Assembly: GCF_900103325.1 (NCBI RefSeq)
Contig: NZ_FMXM01000018.1
Coordinates: forward strand, 1 to 64,000
Length of the DNA: 64,000 nt
From: Mesorhizobium qingshengii
GTDB lineage: Bacteria; Pseudomonadota; Alphaproteobacteria; Rhizobiales; Rhizobiaceae
Reading direction: 5' to 3'
In this document: piece by piece, positions 16,182 through 24,467 of the stretch
How the letters are laid out: every line of letters begins with the position of its first letter
Position numbering within the stretch: the stretch's first letter is position 1
Translations under genes and position numbers: made by a program
The notes under the pieces: model-generated
The model's input: only the letters and a program-made list of their open reading frames with translations
Told to the model about the DNA's origin: nothing
Database searches by the model: none

Positions 16182-18470
16182 ATGATCGCGGAATCCGGCA
16201 GCCAACAGGCGGACACGGGCGAAGACGTCGATGCGGCGACCCCGCCGGCGCCGACGCGCCGCTTTGTTGCCGCGCCGCCGCTGGTGCCCGAGTCGGAACC
16301 CGCCAGGCACGAAGGCCTGCAGTTCCTGACCTTCGTCGCCATCGTCGTGCTGGCCGGCCTGACGCATCTGACCGGGGCACCGATCTTCATCAGCGTCGGA
16401 TTGCTGGCAACCGGCCTAGCCGGCCTCGCCATGTACCTGCGCACGAGGCGGAGTGAACACCGCACCGCGGCACTTCTCGACGAAACCACCGCCCGCAGCC
16501 GCGCCGAGATCGAGACGCTGGCCGACCGCATGTGGGAAATGCAGGAGAGCGAGGAACGCTTTCGCGGCCTGATCGACGCACTTGGCGACCTCGTCATTCA
16601 TCGCGATCGCGACGGCTACATCGTCTATGCCAACAAGGTCTTCGCGGATCTCGTCGAAACCGATCAACGCCTCCTTGCCGGCAAGACCTTGGCGGAACTC
16701 GGCATCGATGTCGGCATCGTTCCCGATGCCGCTTTTTCCGATCATGAATGCCTGAGTTCCACGGATGTCGTCATCCGCACGCCAAGCGGACCGCGCTGGT
16801 TTTCATGGATCGAACTGTCGGTGCGCGACAAGGACAGCGGCGCCGTCTCGCATCGCGCCATCGCGCGCGACATCACCGCCCGCAAACGTGCCGAATCCTC
16901 GCTGATCACTGCTCGTGAACGGGCCGAATACGCCAGCCAGGCCAAATCGCGCTTCCTCGCCACCGTCAGCCATGAAATCCGCACGCCGATGAACGGCATC
17001 ATGGGCATGGCAAGGTTGCTGGCCGACACCAGCCTGTCGCCGGAGCAGCAGACCTATGTCGGCGCCATCTCGACCTCGGCCAGCGCCTTGCTCGCCCTGA
17101 TCGAGGATCTGCTCGACTACTCCAAGATCGAGGCAGGGCGCTTCGACCCGGAGCCGCAGCCGATGTCGGTGCGCGAGATCGCCGACAACATCATCGAGTT
17201 ACTGGCGGCGCGAGCCTTCGCCAAGAATATCGGCCTCGGCTGCCATGTCGAACCCGACGTGCCGCAATTGATCACCGCCGATCCGGGCAAGGTCAGGCAG
17301 GTGCTGCTCAACCTCATCGGCAACGCCATCAAGTTCACCGACAGCGGCGGCGTATTGGTGAGCATCGCGCGCGCCCGCACCCAGACCACCGATCGCATCT
17401 GCTTCACCATCGCGGACACCGGTCCGGGTCTGCGCGACGAGGACATGGAGCGCATTTTCGAGGAGTTCGAGCAGGCCGACGGCACGTCGACGCGCGCACA
17501 TGGCGGAGCCGGGCTCGGTCTTGCCATCTCCAAGCGCCTGGTGATTGCCATGGGCGGTGCGATCTCGGTGTCCAGCCGGCTTGGCCAGGGATCCGAATTC
17601 GTCTTCGAAATTCCGGCGATATCAGCCACCGAAGCGCCGCAGAACCGGCAGAACGCGCTCTCGGGCAGGCGTGCGGTGATCCTCTCGAAAAACGCCGTCG
17701 AGGCCGATGCCATCGCCCGCACCATCCGTGCCAATGGCGGCGCGGTCGATGTCGCGACCACGGCGGCACAGGCCGCGCCCTTCGCCGCCGGCTGCGACGT
17801 GCTTCTGGTCGATGCCGCGATGGAGGAGAGCGATGGAAGGCTGCTCAAGCGCCTGCGCCAGAGCGGCTTCGCCGACTGCGAGGCCATCACGCTGATCGCG
17901 CCGACCGACCGCGGCATGCTTGGCGAGTTCCGCGCCAGCGGCTACGCAACCTTTCTTGCCAGGCCAGTGCGCGGCGGAACACTTCTGCGTGTGCTGTTGA
18001 GCAGCAATGCCGCTGCCCTCGCCCAGCCACAGCCGGAAACGCACCGCACGCCGGCGCTTCGTGCCGTCGGCAACCGCCAGCAGGGCCTGTCGGTGCTGAT
18101 CGCCGAGGACAATGACATCAACGCCATGCTGGCCCGCGCCACGCTGCTGAAGGCCGGGCATCGCGTCAAGGTCGTCGGCAACGGCAAGGCCGCCGTGGAG
18201 GCTGTCACCGGTGCCGGACGCAAGCACCGCTTCGACGTCGTGCTGATGGATCTGCACATGCCAGTCATGGACGGGCTGGACGCGATTGCCGCCATCCGCC
18301 GCCATGAGGAGGAGACCTCCGCGCCGCCTGTGCCGATCATGGTGTTGTCGGCCGACAGCCAAGAAAAGACGCGCCATGCGGTGCTCGCCCATGGTGCCAG
18401 CGGCTTCGTCACCAAGCCGCTCGACCCCGATGCGCTGGTCACCGCCGTCGAGGGACAGGTCGCCGCCTGA
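16182..18470 (+). CDS. Hybrid sensor histidine kinase (PAS, HisKA, HATPase, two receiver domains)
   Basis: A 762-residue membrane-bound hybrid kinase. In order: two membrane helices (about 46-86), a coiled linker, a PAS domain (about 125-235; FRGLIDALGDLVIHRDRDGYI), the phospho-accepting H-box SHEIRTPMNG with His264, and the ATPase with LLNLIGNAIKF, ADTGPGL and GAGLGLAIS. A degenerate receiver follows (about 495-610, lacking the usual phospho-Asp context). Last comes an intact receiver with Asp690 in VLMDLHMPVMDG. No separate response regulator or histidine phosphotransferase adjoins it, so its output partner lies elsewhere. The signal sensed is unknown. Confidence 0.92.
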   Translation: MIAESGSQQADTGEDVDAATPPAPTRRFVAAPPLVPESEPARHEGLQFLTFVAIVVLAGLTHLTGAPIFISVGLLATGLAGLAMYLRTRRSEHRTAALLDETTARSRAEIETLADRMWEMQESEERFRGLIDALGDLVIHRDRDGYIVYANKVFADLVETDQRLLAGKTLAELGIDVGIVPDAAFSDHECLSSTDVVIRTPSGPRWFSWIELSVRDKDSGAVSHRAIARDITARKRAESSLITARERAEYASQAKSRFLATVSHEIRTPMNGIMGMARLLADTSLSPEQQTYVGAISTSASALLALIEDLLDYSKIEAGRFDPEPQPMSVREIADNIIELLAARAFAKNIGLGCHVEPDVPQLITADPGKVRQVLLNLIGNAIKFTDSGGVLVSIARARTQTTDRICFTIADTGPGLRDEDMERIFEEFEQADGTSTRAHGGAGLGLAISKRLVIAMGGAISVSSRLGQGSEFVFEIPAISATEAPQNRQNALSGRRAVILSKNAVEADAIARTIRANGGAVDVATTAAQAAPFAAGCDVLLVDAAMEESDGRLLKRLRQSGFADCEAITLIAPTDRGMLGEFRASGYATFLARPVRGGTLLRVLLSSNAAALAQPQPETHRTPALRAVGNRQQGLSVLIAEDNDINAMLARATLLKAGHRVKVVGNGKAAVEAVTGAGRKHRFDVVLMDLHMPVMDGLDAIAAIRRHEEETSAPPVPIMVLSADSQEKTRHAVLAHGASGFVTKPLDPDALVTAVEGQVAA

Positions 18471-18643
18471 GCCTCTTTTCCTTCCGCCGCTTCGACCCGT
18501 ATCCTCACATAACGTAGCCGGTTGACCACCTTCGCCAGCCGACGAAGTATTGCCCGCGACCTCGTATCACGGTACTGTCACAATCCTGTTGCACCTACAC
18601 CGTATCCCCGTGCCAAGAGGGATGGCTCGAAGGAGAATCACTC

Positions 18644-19531
18644 GTGCATACAGTTATGCCGGAATGTGACACTCGGCCGAACGCCAGCAGCGCATTGCTT
18701 GCCGGCCGTAACGTCGATTCCGTCATAAAAGGCGCGGCACTCGGCCGTATCGGCAATCTCGAAGTGCGGCTCGCCCGCAACGAGGCCGAGATCGCGGCCG
18801 CGCAGGAAGTGCGCTACCGCGTGTTCTACGACGAGCTCGGCGCCAGGAAGGAGCTGTTCCAGGCGCATGACCGCCGAGACGCCGACCGGTTCGATCCGCT
18901 CTGCGACCATCTGCTTGTCTTCGATACTTCGCTTTCGGGCCCCGAACATCGCCGTATCGTCGGCACCTATCGCCTGCTGCGGCAAGAAATCGCGGCCGCG
19001 GCCGGCGGCTTCTATTCCGAAGGCGAATTCGAGCTGACCCAGCTCATCGCCCGTCACCCCGGCCAGCGTTTCCTCGAGCTCGGCCGTTCCTGCGTCTTGC
19101 CCGAATACCGCTCGAAGCGCACCATCGAGGCGCTGTGGCAAGGCATCTGGGCCTACATCAACCATTACGAAATCGGTGTGATGACCGGCTGCGCTTCTTT
19201 CCACGGCACGGTGCCGGCAGCGCATGCCGAGGCGTTCACCTACCTCGCCCATCACTGCCGGACGAACTCGGCCTGGGACGTGCGCGCGGTCTCCGGGCGC
19301 TACTGCTCGATGGATTTGATGCCCATAGAGGCGGTGAACGCCAAGGCGGCGATCGCGGCAATGCCGCCGTTGGTCAAGGGCTATCTGCGCGTCGGCGCGC
19401 GCATCGGCGACGGCTGCGTCATCGACCGCGAGTTCTCGACGGTCGACGTGTTCGTGGTGATGCCGGTCAAGGAAATCGGCGCCCGCTACGTCAACTACTA
19501 CGGTGGGGAAGCCCAGCGCTTCGCTGCCTGA
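18644..19531 (+). CDS. olsB: Ornithine N-acyltransferase OlsB (GNAT fold)
   Basis: A 295-residue enzyme that transfers a 3-hydroxyacyl group from acyl carrier protein to the alpha-amino group of ornithine, the first step to phosphorus-free ornithine lipids made by rhizobia under phosphate limitation. Family features are the QEVRYRVFYDELGA segment, ELGRSCVLPEYRS, and FHGTVPAAHAEAFTYLAHH. Length matches the rhizobial enzyme. It starts with GTG at 18644, which has AAGGAG eight bases upstream. The partner olsA is not beside it. Confidence 0.9.
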   Translation: MHTVMPECDTRPNASSALLAGRNVDSVIKGAALGRIGNLEVRLARNEAEIAAAQEVRYRVFYDELGARKELFQAHDRRDADRFDPLCDHLLVFDTSLSGPEHRRIVGTYRLLRQEIAAAAGGFYSEGEFELTQLIARHPGQRFLELGRSCVLPEYRSKRTIEALWQGIWAYINHYEIGVMTGCASFHGTVPAAHAEAFTYLAHHCRTNSAWDVRAVSGRYCSMDLMPIEAVNAKAAIAAMPPLVKGYLRVGARIGDGCVIDREFSTVDVFVVMPVKEIGARYVNYYGGEAQRFAA

Positions 19532-19534
19532 CGT

Positions 19535-19610
19535 TAGCGAATAGCGAAAGCTACGCCGCAATCCTGCGGACCGACATCCCCTATTCGCTACTCCCTACTG
19601 GCTATTCACT
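19535..19610. repeat. GCGAATAG-type inverted repeat after olsB
   Basis: TAGCGAATAGCGAAAGCTA at 19535-19553 faces CTATTCGCTACTCCCTACT at 19581-19599 and CTATTCACT further on, in opposite orientation. The unit resembles the longer copy at 20273-20345 on the other side of the TRIC gene. Lying between convergent genes, it could also act as a transcription stop. Confidence 0.65.
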
Positions 19611-19616
19611 TCACCT

Positions 19617-20249
19617 TCACGGAATATCTTCCGGCCGCCGGCCGGGCCGGCTCTTGTAGGACGGAAACGCCCAGCCGAAACGGAGTGCGCCGCCGCGCAC
19701 GGCGAACGCCGCGGCGAAGCCGGCCAGTCCTGAAACAATCTGCGGCAGGCCGGCGACATCGCCTACGGTAAAGACAGCTGCCCCGACCAGAGCGGCCGTC
19801 ACATAGATTTCCGGCTTCAGCAGCACCGAAGGCTCCCCCGCCAGGAGATCACGCAGGATGCCGCCGAATGTGGCGGTCAGCATGCCGGTGATCACAGACA
19901 CCGCCGGCGAGCCGGTGATGGCAAGTCCCTTGGCCGCGCCCATCACTGAAAAGGCGGCAAGGCCGATGGCGTCGAGCCACAAAAGCAGCTTGTAACGGGA
20001 TTCGACGCGATGTGCGGTGAAGAACACCACCACCGCCACCACCGCGCAGATCAGCACGTAGTCGCGGTTTCCCACCCAGAAGACGGGCACATTGAGGATG
20101 AGATCGCGGAAGGTGCCGCCACCGATGCCGGTGACACTGGCCAGGAACAGGAAACCGATAATGTCGAGCTGCTTGCGCGAAGCGGCAAGCGCCCCGGTCG
20201 CGGCGAAGACGGCGACACCGGCATAATCGAGAAGGGCGATCGGGTTCAT
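19617..20249 (-). CDS. TRIC-type cation channel family protein (UPF0126)
   Basis: A 210-residue membrane protein with seven predicted helices in two TRIC repeats. Each repeat has the glycine-rich signature: GIGGGTFRDLILNVPVFWV near residues 42-60 and ATFGGILRDLLAGEPSVLL near 125-143. Bacterial and archaeal TRIC homologues are trimeric monovalent-cation channels. It is flanked on both sides by GCGAATAG repeats and lies downstream of grpE in the same direction. Confidence 0.9.
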   Translation of the reverse strand: MNPIALLDYAGVAVFAATGALAASRKQLDIIGFLFLASVTGIGGGTFRDLILNVPVFWVGNRDYVLICAVVAVVVFFTAHRVESRYKLLLWLDAIGLAAFSVMGAAKGLAITGSPAVSVITGMLTATFGGILRDLLAGEPSVLLKPEIYVTAALVGAAVFTVGDVAGLPQIVSGLAGFAAAFAVRGGALRFGWAFPSYKSRPGRRPEDIP

Positions 20250-20272
20250 GAAACGGACAATGCAAAGAGTAA

Positions 20273-20345
20273 GTAGCGAATAGCGAATAGCACGAAGCTG
20301 CTATTGCGTATTTCCCTATTCGCTACTCGCTATTCGCTATTCGCT
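20273..20345. repeat. GCGAATAG tandem/inverted repeat between grpE and the TRIC gene
   Basis: GTAGCGAATAGCGAATAG is followed after about 26 bases by its inverted partner, with the octamer CTATTCGC repeated three times (CTATTCGCTACTCGCTATTCG and on). The two arms can pair into a long AT/GC-mixed hairpin. It sits just after the grpE stop. Confidence 0.75.
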
Positions 20346-20352
20346 TGTCCGT

Positions 20353-20988
20353 TCAGGCATCCTTCTCGGCCTCGTCATTGACCGGACCCGGCTCGACCTG
20401 CGCTTCGCCGGCGGCAAGCTTCGGACCGCCCTTGGCGACGCCGACCATGGCCGGGCGCAACACCCGCTCGCCGATAGAATAACCCGGCTGCACGACCTGG
20501 ACCACGGTATTGGCCGGGACATCCGGATTGGGCACTTCGAACATCGCCTGGTGGAAATTGGGATCGAACCTCTCGCCTTCCGGTGTGAGTTTCTTGACCC
20601 CGTGCCGTTCCAGCGCCGACAGCATGGCGCGCTCGGTAAGGTCTACGCCTTCGATCAGCGCCTTGAAGCCGGCGTCGCCGGATGCCTTGGCCTCGGCGGG
20701 AATCGCGTCCAGCGCGCGGCGCAGATTGTCCGACACCGACAGCATGTCGCGAGCGAAATTGGCAACCGCATAGGTGCGCGCGTCGTGCACGTCGCGCGCG
20801 GTGCGGCGGCGCAGGTTTTCCATCTCGGCCGCGACGCGCAGCGCGCGGTCCTTCAGCTCTTCATTTTCCTTCAGCAGCCGCACAAGCGCTTCATAATCGC
20901 CGTCGATGCTGCCTTCCGTGCGCTCGGCATTGGCCTCGGTCGCCTCGGCTTCGTCGGGCGCGCGTTCGTCTTTTGCCTGGTCGCTCAT
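20353..20988 (-). CDS. grpE: Nucleotide exchange factor GrpE
   Basis: A 211-residue co-chaperone that releases ADP from DnaK. An acidic N-terminal tail precedes the long dimeric helix (about 35-95; KENEELKDRALRVAAEMENLRRRTARDV), then the beta-wing domain with FDPNFHQAMFEVPNPDVPANTVVQVVQPGY and VLRPAMVGVAKG. The C-terminus is Glu/Pro-rich. An RpoH-type promoter lies upstream. hrcA, a frequent neighbour of grpE, is not in the window. Confidence 0.95.
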   Translation of the reverse strand: MSDQAKDERAPDEAEATEANAERTEGSIDGDYEALVRLLKENEELKDRALRVAAEMENLRRRTARDVHDARTYAVANFARDMLSVSDNLRRALDAIPAEAKASGDAGFKALIEGVDLTERAMLSALERHGVKKLTPEGERFDPNFHQAMFEVPNPDVPANTVVQVVQPGYSIGERVLRPAMVGVAKGGPKLAAGEAQVEPGPVNDEAEKDA

Positions 20989-21030
20989 CGCCGTTTCCCG
21001 TCATCTGGAATGGTGTGGATTTTGTGCCCG

Positions 21031-21059
21031 ATATCGAGGTTTGGCGGTCAAAAATCAAG
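21031..21059 (-). promoter_or_regulatory. Predicted RpoH-type promoter of grpE
   Basis: On the minus strand CTTGAT (21059-21054), a 17-base spacer, and CGATAT (21036-21031). Spacing and both boxes match the hsp20 promoter found at 1487-1515. The predicted leader to the grpE start is about 35 bases. Confidence 0.5.
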
Positions 21060-21227
21060 GGGTAAGCAAGAGTCGAGGCTGTCGGCAGGGTCGAGCGAGG
21101 AACGGCAAGACAGTTCAATTTTAATTCAAACTTTACCGTAACCGCCAGCTTGGCTTGCCACAAAGGTGTGATCGGGGAACCATTCCCTTGCTGGAGGAGT
21201 TTCGAAGCCGACACAGGATTTTGACAG

Positions 21228-21425
21228 ATGACCCGCAACAAGGGTGAAAAGACAGAAAGATTGGCTGCCGAAGTCAAACGCCAATTCGGCGCCGAGGCGA
21301 CGACGCGCTTTCTGCGAACCTTGCCGGCCTTCCGTACCGAAGCCGACATTCCCGACCGCTTCAGGAAATTGCTTGACCGCCTGGACGGCGTGGAAAGCAG
21401 CCCCGCCGGCGGCGGGCGCCGGTAG
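21228..21425 (+). CDS. Small hypothetical protein
   Basis: A 65-residue basic protein (MTRNKGEKTERLAAEVKRQF and on) with alternating charged and amphipathic segments and a C-terminal Gly/Arg tail. An AGGA lies about ten bases before the ATG. I do not recognise a family. It is divergent from grpE and precedes the desaturase by 132 bases. Codon use looks like real coding sequence of this genome, so I accept it with moderate confidence. Confidence 0.5.
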   Translation: MTRNKGEKTERLAAEVKRQFGAEATTRFLRTLPAFRTEADIPDRFRKLLDRLDGVESSPAGGGRR

Positions 21426-21557
21426 CCAGAACCTCCGGAATTTCAACGTTCCAGCACCAGAAGGCCGGCCTCACATGGCTGTCGCGCGACAATTACGCGC
21501 AGTAATTTCACGTGAACATCGCCTTGCGGCGCCACCCTCCGGCGTCTATATTCCCTG

Positions 21558-22580
21558 ATGAACATGATTTCCCCTGAGACGGCGGCCAGCAGCAAACGTG
21601 CGTGGCTGAAGATTTTGGCGCGCTACAAGAAGCCAGACAGGCGTCGCAGCGCCCTCGAACTCGCCATCACCCTCATTCCTTTCGCCCTGCTCTGGGGCCT
21701 CTCCTCCGCAGCCTATGCCTATGGCCATTGGTGGGGGCTGATCCTCATCCTTCCCGCGGCCGGGTTCCTGGTGCGGATATTCATGATCCAGCACGATTGC
21801 GGCCATGGCTCTTTCTTCGCCAATCGCTATGCCGACGACTGGATCGGCCGCGCGCTCGGCGTCCTGACGCTGACTCCGTACGACTGCTGGCGGCGCGCCC
21901 ACGCGACGCATCACGCCAGCGCCGGTAACCTTGACGAGCGCGGCATGGGCGACATCAGGACGCTGACCGTTGCCGAATACCGGCAAATGTCTTGGCGGGG
22001 CCGCCTTGCCTATCGTCTCTATCGCCACCCGCTTGTGATGTTCGGCCTTGGACCGATCTGGCTGTTCATCTTCGAGCAAAGGCTGCCAATCGGCATGATG
22101 CGGGGCGGCCTGACGCCCTGGCTGTCGTCAATGACCACCAATCTCGCTATCGCGGTTGCGGCGGCCGTTCTCATCTGGTTTGTCGGCCCCGGCGCGTTCC
22201 TGGTGGTCCATCTGCCGATCGTCATCCTCGCCGGCTCGGCCGGCATCTGGCTGTTCTACGTCCAGCACCAGTTCGAGGAGACCGAATGGGCAAAGGATTC
22301 CGAATGGGAATTCCAGCATGCCGCCCTGCATGGATCATCTTACTACGACCTGCCGCCGGTGCTGAACTGGTTCACTGGCAATATCGGCGTCCACCATGTC
22401 CACCACCTCTCCGCCAGGGTACCGGGCTACCGGTTGCAGGAAGTGCTGCGGGATTATCCGGAACTGCGCGGCATCGGACGCGTCACGCTTGTCGAAAGCC
22501 TGCGCTGCGTCAAACTGGCGTTGTGGGACGAAAACCGCCGGAAGCTGGTGTCGTTCCGCGAGGCACGGGCGGCGATCTAA
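21558..22580 (+). CDS. Membrane fatty-acid desaturase
   Basis: A 340-residue integral-membrane di-iron desaturase. The three histidine boxes that bind iron are complete: HDCGH (about residue 79), HATHH (about 115) and HHVHH (about 280), with membrane helices between them. The arrangement matches the delta-12/omega-3-like FA_desaturase family, which introduces a cis double bond into acyl lipids or carotenoid-like substrates. Electron donor and regiospecificity cannot be read off. It stands alone, with purC 75 bases downstream. Confidence 0.88.
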   Translation: MNMISPETAASSKRAWLKILARYKKPDRRRSALELAITLIPFALLWGLSSAAYAYGHWWGLILILPAAGFLVRIFMIQHDCGHGSFFANRYADDWIGRALGVLTLTPYDCWRRAHATHHASAGNLDERGMGDIRTLTVAEYRQMSWRGRLAYRLYRHPLVMFGLGPIWLFIFEQRLPIGMMRGGLTPWLSSMTTNLAIAVAAAVLIWFVGPGAFLVVHLPIVILAGSAGIWLFYVQHQFEETEWAKDSEWEFQHAALHGSSYYDLPPVLNWFTGNIGVHHVHHLSARVPGYRLQEVLRDYPELRGIGRVTLVESLRCVKLALWDENRRKLVSFREARAAI

Positions 22581-22655
22581 AACCAATCGACATTCATCGG
22601 TCTAGCATCGAGCTTCGGGCAATTTGCGGCGACCATCGGCAAACGACATGCACCA

Positions 22656-23609
22656 ATGAGCGATCCGCGCGTACTTTCAGATGCCTTCATCCCCGAACTT
22701 CCGAACCGCTACAGCGGCAAGGTACGGGAAAATTACGACCTGCCGGACGGGCGGCGCATCATTATCGCCACCGACCGCATCAGTGCCTTCGACACCATCC
22801 TGACCTCAATCCCGTTCAAGGGAGAGATCCTGACTCAGATCGCCAGGTACTGGTTTGAAGAGACTGCCGATATCTGCCCGAACCATGTTCTTGAATATCC
22901 CGACCCGAACGTCGTCGTGGGGACCCGGCTCGAGATCCTGCCTGTCGAAATTGTTGTTCGTGGCTATCTGGCGGGAACCACCAGCACGTCAATCCTGACC
23001 AAATACAAGAATGGCGAGCGGGATATGTATGGAACTGTCCTGCCGGACGGGTTGCGTGCAAACGAAAAGCTTCGCGAGGCGATCATCACCCCGACGAGCA
23101 AGGCTTTTGATGGCGGTCATGATGAACCTCTGACCGAAGCCGAAATAATCGAACGAGGCCTTCTCACACCGGCGCAATGGCATATCGTGTCAAGCTACGC
23201 CTTGCGGTTGTTCGCCCGGGGCCAGGCGCGCGCCGCCGAACGCGGCCTGATCCTCGCCGACACGAAATACGAGTTCGGCGTCGACAAGGATGGGACGATC
23301 GTGCTCGCCGACGAGATCCACACGCCTGACAGCAGTCGGTACTGGATCGCGAAGACGTACGAGCAGGCACTCGAAAACGGCACGAGGCCAGACAGTTTCG
23401 ACAAGGATTTCATCCGGTCGTGGGTCTCGGCCCGATGCGACCCGTACAAGGAGCCGATCCCGAAGATTCCTGACGAGATCGTCAATCAGGCCTCACGGAT
23501 CTATGCCCAGGCTTATGAAGCGATCACAGGCAAGGAGTTCTTGCCCGACCTCTCAGGAGACACCGTACTGGATCGCATCCGCGGCAATCTCAAGCGTTAC
23601 TTCCAATGA
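22656..23609 (+). CDS. purC: Phosphoribosylaminoimidazole-succinocarboxamide synthase
   Basis: A 317-residue SAICAR synthetase, which joins CAIR and aspartate with ATP in purine synthesis. The segments SGKVRENYDLPDGRRIIIATDRISAFD, VRGYLAGTTSTS, and LADTKYEFG ... LADEIHTPDSSRYW are all present. The length and sequence resemble the longer, yeast-like type rather than the roughly 250-residue form usually found beside purS/purQ/purL in rhizobia. No other pur gene adjoins it, so it may be a second purC of this genome; that is inference. Confidence 0.93.
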   Translation: MSDPRVLSDAFIPELPNRYSGKVRENYDLPDGRRIIIATDRISAFDTILTSIPFKGEILTQIARYWFEETADICPNHVLEYPDPNVVVGTRLEILPVEIVVRGYLAGTTSTSILTKYKNGERDMYGTVLPDGLRANEKLREAIITPTSKAFDGGHDEPLTEAEIIERGLLTPAQWHIVSSYALRLFARGQARAAERGLILADTKYEFGVDKDGTIVLADEIHTPDSSRYWIAKTYEQALENGTRPDSFDKDFIRSWVSARCDPYKEPIPKIPDEIVNQASRIYAQAYEAITGKEFLPDLSGDTVLDRIRGNLKRYFQ

Positions 23610-23640
23610 ATGCCGCCGCACCATGCGGCGCGGCGGCATT
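23609..23640. terminator. Hairpin between convergent purC and DJ-1 gene
   Basis: AATGCCGCCGC at 23609-23619 and GCGGCGGCATT at 23630-23640 form an eleven-base-pair stem that starts at the last base of the purC stop. The U-tract is poor. Its position suits a bidirectional terminator. Confidence 0.5.
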
Positions 23641-23654
23641 GGCAAACTCCCTGA

Positions 23655-24275
23655 TCAAGCCGCCTGGCGCTCATCGCGCATCAGGATCTCGCCATGGCGG
23701 ATTTCCGTGCCCAGCACCTTCAGGCATTCACGGATGAAGTTGGACAGGCCGGGCCAGCCCTTGGCTGAAACGAGATTGCCGTCGACATGCGCGCCGGTGG
23801 GCGCGACGTCGATATAGATGCCGCCGGCGAGCGTCACTTCCGGCTCGCAATAATGCAGCGCCGCGACTTCCCTTCCCCGCACCACGCCGTCGACGGCAAT
23901 CAGGATCTGCACGCCATGGCAGATGGTGAAGATCGGCTTGCCGGCCTCATGGAAATGCCGCACCAGCGCCTGTACGCGCTTGTCGATGCGGATGTATTCC
24001 GGCCCGCGCCCGCCAGCCGCATAGACGGCGTCGTATTTGGCCGGGTCCACTTCGGAAAACGTCTTGTTGAGGATGTAGTCGTGGCCTGGCTTTTCCGTAT
24101 AGGTCTGGTGGCCTTCGAAGTCGTGCAGCGACGTCTTCAATATATCGCCCGCCTTCTTGTCCGGGCAGACAACATGCACCGTGTGGCCGACGGCGTGCAT
24201 GGCCTGTTCAAAGACGAAAATCTCGTACTCCTCGCTGAACTCGCCAACGAGCATCAATATCTTCTTGCCAGCCAT
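23655..24275 (-). CDS. DJ-1/PfpI family protein
   Basis: A 206-residue class I glutamine-amidotransferase-like protein. MAGKKILMLVGEFSEEYEIFVF starts the fold, and the nucleophile elbow is FTICHGVQIL with the reactive cysteine about residue 118. Members act as intracellular peptidases, glyoxalase-III-like deglycases or stress chaperones; this one cannot be assigned. The ATG at 24275 follows GGGAGGAACC, a good ribosome site; the in-frame ATG at 24299 is rejected. The 192-base stretch to the next gene upstream shows nothing recognisable. Confidence 0.88.
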   Translation of the reverse strand: MAGKKILMLVGEFSEEYEIFVFEQAMHAVGHTVHVVCPDKKAGDILKTSLHDFEGHQTYTEKPGHDYILNKTFSEVDPAKYDAVYAAGGRGPEYIRIDKRVQALVRHFHEAGKPIFTICHGVQILIAVDGVVRGREVAALHYCEPEVTLAGGIYIDVAPTGAHVDGNLVSAKGWPGLSNFIRECLKVLGTEIRHGEILMRDERQAA

Positions 24276-24467
24276 TCCCGGTTCCTCCCTTGTGGCCATA
24301 TTTATTTCGGGTCGCGAAATAATAGCTCTATCCTAAGAGCAGGAGGACAAAAGGGAAAGCGAAAATCGCATTGTGGTAAGACCAGATCGAACAAGTTGCG
24401 GTCGGCCTTCCAAAAAGGCTCATCACAACAACAACAAATGACGCCACTGGTTCGACCAGAAATCCGG

